From: Ovis canadensis
Taxonomy: Eukaryota; Chordata; Mammalia; Artiodactyla; Bovidae
Assembly: GCF_042477335.2 (NCBI RefSeq)
Contig: NC_091247.1
Span: forward strand, 37,065,501-37,129,500
Direction: 5' to 3'
DNA: 64,000 nucleotides
Shown here piece by piece: positions 58,311-64,000 of this stretch. The translations under genes were made by a program, and so were the position numbers. Within the stretch, counting starts at the first letter, position 1. Each line of letters starts with the position of its first letter. The notes beneath the pieces were generated by a model that saw only the letters and a program-made list of their open reading frames with translations, ran no database searches and was not told the DNA's origin.

Positions 58311-60952
58311 ATGTCTGTTTATTTCCCCATTCACTGGTGAGTATCTTCTGCACTCTCTGCGGGCATCCGTCTCGCGGCCGTGGCTGCTGGGCCCCGGGGC
58401 GTCTGCTCGTACCGGCTGGGTTGGGAGGGCAGCGGGCGGCATGCGGGCACCGGGCACTAACCAGCCGCCCAAGCCCGTGCAGGAGTCAACGTCAAGGTTG
58501 CCTAGGTGGGGGTGGTGGTGCTGCTGCTGAGAGCATCCAGACAAAGGAAGTGAACTCGCAGCCTTCACTTAAGTGACGGCTGGGAGGGTGTGTGTACGGT
58601 CGCGGTGGGGTGGAAGAAGAACCAGAGGCCAGGGCTGAACCCGACTAATAAAACCCCCTCTCTGCGGAGGGCTGCGCCCGGCCTGGCGCAGGGGGCTCCA
58701 GCTCTTCCCGGCCCCTCCCCTTCTCCTTTTTGTTTGCATGCAAGTCTTGGCGTCGAGGCCCGCGGCCGCCAGGCTGAGCTGGTGCAGCGGCCGTGTTTGC
58801 AGAGCTCCGAGGGGTGGGGAAAACGCCCTCTCCACACAGAACTCGACTGAAGCCACAAGCAGCCGCACAATCACTTGCTACATCTCTCGATCCCTTTCCT
58901 CTCCACAGCTGCTTAACCCGACGCGCCTTTCTGGGGGCCGAGGCTGGGGAGGAGCCGCCCTCCCCGCTCCCCCGGGCTCGCCTGGATGAGCCCGGGCCGG
59001 GCAGCGGAAGGCGCAGGTTTGCACCAAACCTGAGATCGGGGCTGGGAGGGATGCGTCCTAGGCGCCCGGCGGGTTGAAGAGCTAGCCCCTGGCCGCTGGG
59101 ACTTGCGTGCCGGCTGCTGCTTCCTTCCTGCGCTGAGAAGAGGAAGAGCGGTCAGGGGGCGAGCGCTGGCGGCCCCGAGCGCTCTCTCAGGTGCGGGCGC
59201 AGAGAGCCCGGCCCCGCAGGCTCCAGCTCCGCGCAGTCCTGCTCAGCTCAGAAACCGGAAAGTTCATGCTTCTTGCTTCAACTTTTCGGCCCGGCGCCGA
59301 GAGAGGAGTGAACGCTGGGACATCAGGCTGAGAGCCCGGCGAGAGTCGGGTGGGCACTAGCCTTTCCCGAACCTAGGAGGAAACTGACTTTGGAGTCCTA
59401 GTCCCTGACCTCAGACTTGCCCGGAAGCCTAGCATCCTCTCTTAGTCTCCCCTCCCTCAACCCAGCCTGCTTGTTTAGAAAAGAGACTGCATTCTCAAAA
59501 GAGAGTGAAAATCCCCTCACCCCTGAGGCTTGCTGTGCCCTCCTGCGGAGGACCCCTTCCGTCCTACATCTAGGTACCATATGGGTGAGACTCGCAAGGC
59601 CGTTGGAGGCTGTGTTCCCCTGACCACTCAAAACTCACCGAGTTGTGTGTCAAGGCCCATCAGGGTTATTGTCCCCTGAGAGATGAAGGTTGGGCCTCAC
59701 TTTACAGTTGATTAGCATTTCATGGTTGTAGTGCCCCACCCCCACCCTGTGGAGCCCTGTGAGCATAACTGTGAAACTGTGAGCTCTGCATTAGTGTCAT
59801 GGTAACTAACAGGGCACCTGTGGCTCAGAGAGGGTGTATGACTTGTTCAGAATCACACCGCACTTGAGTGGCTTACCTTGGACCAGAACCTATTGCTTTT
59901 GTTTCCAAGTCCAGTGCCATTTCTACGCTATGTAGAAACTGTAAAGTGAAAACGAGTTTGGTACCCCTGTTTCCTTAGCTGTGGTCTTTCTAAAGCCTAC
60001 CCTACTTTTTATTTTTAACCATGTATAAAGGCATGATGGTGAAAATGTTGAGTGTTGTGTAGCGAGTACGTTGGCATTACACATTCGGGACCCTGTACGT
60101 GCCCATGGCTTGTGTGAGGATAATGGAACGCTTGTATCCTGCTTACAGAGTACAAAGCACTTTCACATGTCAGCCATTGGTGGGCCAACTTGGCCCCTCT
60201 GGAAATTTCCTTTGCAATCAGAGTCCGGGCATCCTTAAGGCTTTTAATCCAGGGGATGTTTTTCAAGCTGTGAGCTTTCAGCTGCTGTGGCAAGGGCTAG
60301 AGAAAGGGCTTGGATGGCAGATGTGAAGCTTGGGGAAAGCTGACCCCTTGGGGCTTTATGTGGGACATTTTGCAAAAAGGAACACTAGAGAGACATAGAA
60401 ATTTAGGAAGGCAGCAGTACTGGACTTGGTTTCCCTGAGGTTGGCCTATTATCATTATGTAATAGCAATATTCGTTTTCAATAGAGATGGGTTGAATTGG
60501 TTTTAATGTAGACAGACGGCCTCCGCTACTTACTGTTTTGGGGTTTTTTCTAGTTCTGTCACTTAAAAGAAAATTCAGAGTCATTTTGTGCCAGTGGGGA
60601 CTAGTACAGGAGAGGAGGAAAGAGGAGGTTTGCCAGAGTGGTTTTCAGACAATGGGCTTTTTTGAAAGCCCTGATGCTCTGGGCTTGTAAGGCGCTTCCT
60701 CAGGGTATGAGCTTGTTTTTCTGTGAGATCTGTTTTGAACACCTCTCATCCTCCTTCCAGACAGTTTCCTGATATAACAGCAGAAGGCACGAGAGGAGGA
60801 ATGTGAAAGTGTGTATGTTTGTTGACTTTTGTTCTGGGTTTCTTGGCAGCCCTGACTATCTGAGATCAGCCGAGATGACTGAAGTGATGATGAACACCCC
60901 ATCCATGGAAGAAATTGGCCTCAACCCCCGAAAAGATGGCCTTTCCTACCAG
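58311..60952 (+). CDS. LBH: LBH, limb bud and heart development protein (first 43 codons, exons 1-2)
   Basis: LBH is a small acidic nuclear/cytoplasmic cofactor of about 105 residues, conserved in vertebrates. It is linked to limb, heart and mammary development and reported as a Wnt target. Exon 1 codes from ATG 58311 to 58336 (MSVYFPIH plus two bases of a Cys codon) and ends at GTGAGT. Exon 2 (60850-60952) restores the frame across TG/C and encodes CPDYLRSAEMTEVMMN and then EEIGLNPRKDGLSYQ, ending at GTGAGT. This matches the LBH N-terminus as I know it, including exon phase. No ATG precedes 58311 in the inferred 5' UTR. Differences from my memory of human LBH are I3V, K17E, Q26P, P27S and S34N. 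The final coding exon is outside the window. Confidence 0.96.
58337..60849 (+). other. LBH: LBH intron 1
   Basis: GTGAGT donor at 58337 and a TTTCTTGGCAG acceptor ending at 60849, 2513 bp. The first kilobase is still CpG island. No alternative coding exon was recognised inside. Confidence 0.9.
60850..60952 (+). CDS. LBH: LBH exon 2
   Basis: 103-bp internal coding exon starting in codon position 3 and ending after a complete Gln codon (CAG/GTGAGT). It carries a second in-frame ATG (60875, codon 18) in a G-at-minus-3 context, which could initiate a shorter product. Confidence 0.95.
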
Positions 60953-63900
60953 GTGAGTTCAGTACAGCTTCCCTTCTGGCTTCTTAGAGCCTAGTGGCTT
61001 TTGCTGGGGCTGGTGGTAGACTTGGTTCTGTATCCCACTGCTGTTTGTAAGATCTATGTGCCCTTGAGAAAGTTCCCGAATGCCAATAAGCCTCAATTTC
61101 TTCATCTGTAAAATGGGACAACAGTCGTTCTTACCTCATAGAATTGTGAAGATTCAACATGATGAAATAACATGGGTAAGGCAGTCACAGTACCTGGGAC
61201 ACAGTAAGTGTTCAGAAAGCGTGAGCCAGTTCTTAATTAGTCATCCTGGCTGCTGCGAACTCTTCCCTTTATGGTGGCAAAGGGGGAGGTGATTTGTGCA
61301 GTCAGTTCAGACCAGAACTTCCCTCCCCAGGGAAGCCTTGGGCAGTAGTAACATTGCTGTGAGGGGCATCTTATGAAGAAGGATGGTCTGGTGGAGGAAT
61401 TGCTGTGTCAAATGCTGCTCTCTTCCTCTGGCTGATGGTTGATCAACTGATTCCAACACGGTTAGTGTTCAAACTACTTAGAGTTGAAGAGACCTTTCCC
61501 CAAAGGGTAGCTCTCTCAAGGATGTGATTGCCAGCATCCAGCACAGAGATTATCCTGTGTGGTGGATCCAGAATATATAAGGACCGAAAGGGTGGTCTGA
61601 GTAATGCCTTCAGATTCTCAGGCCCGTGCTCTTTCTGGCCTACCATATGCTTTCCACTGCGCCTGGCCCACTGCAGAGACCTTCAGATACCTTCAGGGCA
61701 GTGAACTGTTTTCAGATTTCTGAGGAGAGTGCCTAGGTCATTACATATGGGGAAGGAAAGAGTCTGTTTTTAAGGGAAGATCTTGGAAACTGTGGCATGC
61801 CTGAATGGGGAAAATGAATGGGGTGCAGTGGGCTCATTCAGCAGATACTAGCTGAACGCTGCTATGGGCCACGCACTTTACAAACAGTGCTTGCTCAGTC
61901 TTGACTATAACTCTGAGGTGGGAATTATTGTTCTGTTTCACAGATGAGGAAACAGGCTCAGACTGAGTGGATGACTTGGGTCTCGAATTCCAAAGCCTTA
62001 CTCTTCTGGTGCGTCATACGTCTGTGCCTTAGGGTTGGTTCTTGGCTCGAACTGAGACTTTGCTCTGGCTAGTCACTCCTTAGAACCATTCTAGGTTTGT
62101 TTTTTGTGAAGAAAGAGAAAACAGAAAGCTGGGTGGGTGTGATGGAGGGAGGGTGATCAAAGAGAGCCGAGATGAAAGCTGAGGCTGGCTTAGGTAATTT
62201 GGCAGGTGACAGCAGGGGGCTCCTCAGACACACTTGGGAGGTTCAAGAAGGCCCCCTGTGTTGTGTGTCGATAAGGGCAAGCCTCTTCTGTTGGCTGGAA
62301 AGAAGTCTTCAGGTAGCTTGAGGGGGTTCGGGGTTGGGGGGTGGAAATACCCTTTCCTGGTTGGTTTTCTATCTTCCACCCTCAGAGGGTCTGTAAGAGA
62401 CAACTGCAGGCCCCGCAGCCTGTGGGAGGGCAGAAGTTTCCTGACCCACTGGCTGGGGTGTTTTTGGATACCAGTTTCCAAGTCACTGAATCAGACTGAA
62501 TCTCTTTGTGGTTACAGGTGAGGGTTTTTTTTGTTTGTTTCGTTCTGGGTTTCAGATTTCCATCACAGAACCTTTCCAGACACAGTCGTCGGTATGTCTT
62601 ATGTGTGCTTTCTATATTCTCCTTTTGAATACATCCCAGGATAAAGGGCCAGGTCCTAGAGGGCAGTTTTCTTGACCTTCAGGTTACTCTGTTGAATCTG
62701 AGGGAGAGTAGGTAATGACAGAGGAAGGTGCTGTGGTGCTGGCTGAGGACAGCTCAGCTGGGGCTGCTGCGGGCTGGAGGAAAAAAAAATTGCCTCTGGG
62801 CTCCTGAGATAACGCAATGCTGCCTAAGCAAAGGGCCCTCAGAGCTTCGCTTGTGGTGCTAGACTAAGGGCCCAGTTTTTACAGCCTTTCAGGGCATCTG
62901 TTCCTACTACCTTGAAGCAGACTACTGCCCAGTTCCAAAATATCTTACCTTGAACTCCAGTGCAGTCCATCACAAGATTTCAGAAAGGTCTTCCTGGGGA
63001 AGAGAGAGGGGAGTGGTGGTTCTCTTCAACCAATCAGCATTTAGTGGACACTTGCTGTATGTAACATGCTATGCTGGGCATTGTGAGGAGGGTCCAAGGC
63101 TTATGGGGGAGACCAACATGCACATAACTGGAATACAGGCCATCTGGTGGAGCAGTTGGAAAGCTATGGTCAGTCTGGGGATGTGTGGCAGTGGGAAGGC
63201 TTGGGAGGAGAAAGTCAGACTGGGGCCTTGAAAGAAAATTAAGACTTTGAGAGGACACTTCCATCTCTAATTTTGTAGGCAAACCTTTGGCTTGCCCCTG
63301 TTTGGGCCAGGCTTAGGGCTCTGCAGCTAGTTGGTCTGACAATTGTCACCTAACCAGTATTCTCTGGGTCCACTCAAAGCCACTGCCATCCAATTAAACA
63401 CATTCCCACCAAAACTCTGGGGACTGGCCGAGGTCTGTCCATTGTACATGCTCAGGCTGGGCTTGGATTTGGGGGCAGCAGAGCTTTGAGCTCTGTTCTT
63501 GGCATTCTTCCCGAGGGTAATAATAGTACATGGCTTTTACTGCGACCTGCTTTTCCCAGGAACTAAAAGTGGGATGGAGACATCAATCTCGACTTAGCAG
63601 TTGAAACAGAATCTCAGACTTGTGGTTTGACCTTGAAATAAGGTCGTAAAATAAATAGGCGCACTGGAATTTGTCAGTTGTTCCCCCCACCTTCCAGACC
63701 TCCCCAGAACGAAGCTTTGCTGATTTCTCTGCCCCAGATGTGGCATCTTTCTTCTCCAGTGCCTGTGGCATTTGAGCTTAAATGATGCTGCCGTGGTCCT
63801 GCCTAACCTTCTCCCTGCCCAGGTCTCCAAGGCCAGAGGATGCCTTATTCCCTCTTTGTGCCTATCACCCATCACCCTTCCAGTAGGCCTCCCCAAACTG

Positions 63901-64000
63901 AGGTGCCTGCTGGCTTGGGGCCTTGACAAAGCAGGTGCTAAGTGAATGGTGGTAGTTTCAGTAAAATTGAGTCTCTTGATTCTAAAGCTGCTCACCTGCA
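60953..64000 (+). other. LBH: LBH intron 2 (partial)
   Basis: Begins with GTGAGT and runs to the end of the window. The LBH exon 3 coding sequence is not found. A MIR-like stretch (CCTCAATTTCTTCATCTGTAAAATGGG) lies at about 61090-61120, and another (GATGAGGAAACAGGCTCAG) at about 61943-61962. No other gene recognised. Confidence 0.85.

Larger units (their letters stand above)
57110..59350 (+). promoter_or_regulatory. CpG island at the LBH 5' end
   Basis: CG dinucleotides become abrupt and dense from about 57.11 kb and fade after about 59.35 kb, with GC-rich boxes such as CCCCGCCCCCGCCCC at 58079-58093. The island spans the promoter, exon 1 and the start of intron 1. Long ORFs inside it reflect low stop-codon frequency in GC-rich DNA, not genes. 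Confidence 0.88.

Noticed and set aside
1-64000. CRISPR arrays, operons or other prokaryotic systems
   Set aside because: Repeat content, introns and the CpG island show vertebrate nuclear DNA; no regularly spaced repeats were seen.

Overview
The window is mammalian nuclear DNA from a bovid or other pecoran ruminant. The evidence is many Bov-A/Bov-tA SINEs, three BovB (RTE) LINE fragments, CHR/ART-type tRNA-derived SINEs and ruminant-style L1 3' ends, together with older placental repeats (MLT1/MaLR LTRs, MER5-like DNA elements). I cannot tell cattle, sheep, goat or buffalo apart from this sequence.

Layout. Positions 1-21410 are intergenic DNA with nested repeats and no credible host exon. 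Positions 21415-29916 hold one near full-length class I (gammaretrovirus-like) endogenous provirus on the minus strand. It has two 452-bp LTRs, a 4-bp target-site duplication (ATGG), a tRNA-Pro primer binding site, a polypurine tract, and decayed gag, pol and env. Positions 29921-57100 are again intergenic and rich in L1, BovB and SINEs, with an AT-rich old L1 at 33.4-36.6 kb. From about 57.1 kb to 59.35 kb there is a strong CpG island containing a TATA-box promoter and the first coding exon of LBH (limb bud and heart development transcription cofactor) on the plus strand. LBH exon 2 lies at 60850-60952, and the window ends inside intron 2.

How the parts relate. LBH is the only host gene I can support. 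The sequence encodes its first 43 residues; the C-terminal exon lies beyond the window. The provirus is about 28 kb upstream of the LBH promoter and is transcribed in the opposite direction, away from LBH. Its coding capacity is lost through at least four frameshifts in gag and pol, a further shift pair around the RNase H/integrase junction, and many nonsense codons. The LTRs (17 differences by eye over 452 bp), PBS, PPT, gag-pol readthrough UAG and integrase catalytic triad are still recognisable. I found no undescribed system. The most interesting points are in-frame oddities inside the provirus, a SINE with an unusually long flanking duplication, and a weak LBH start context followed by a better in-frame ATG.
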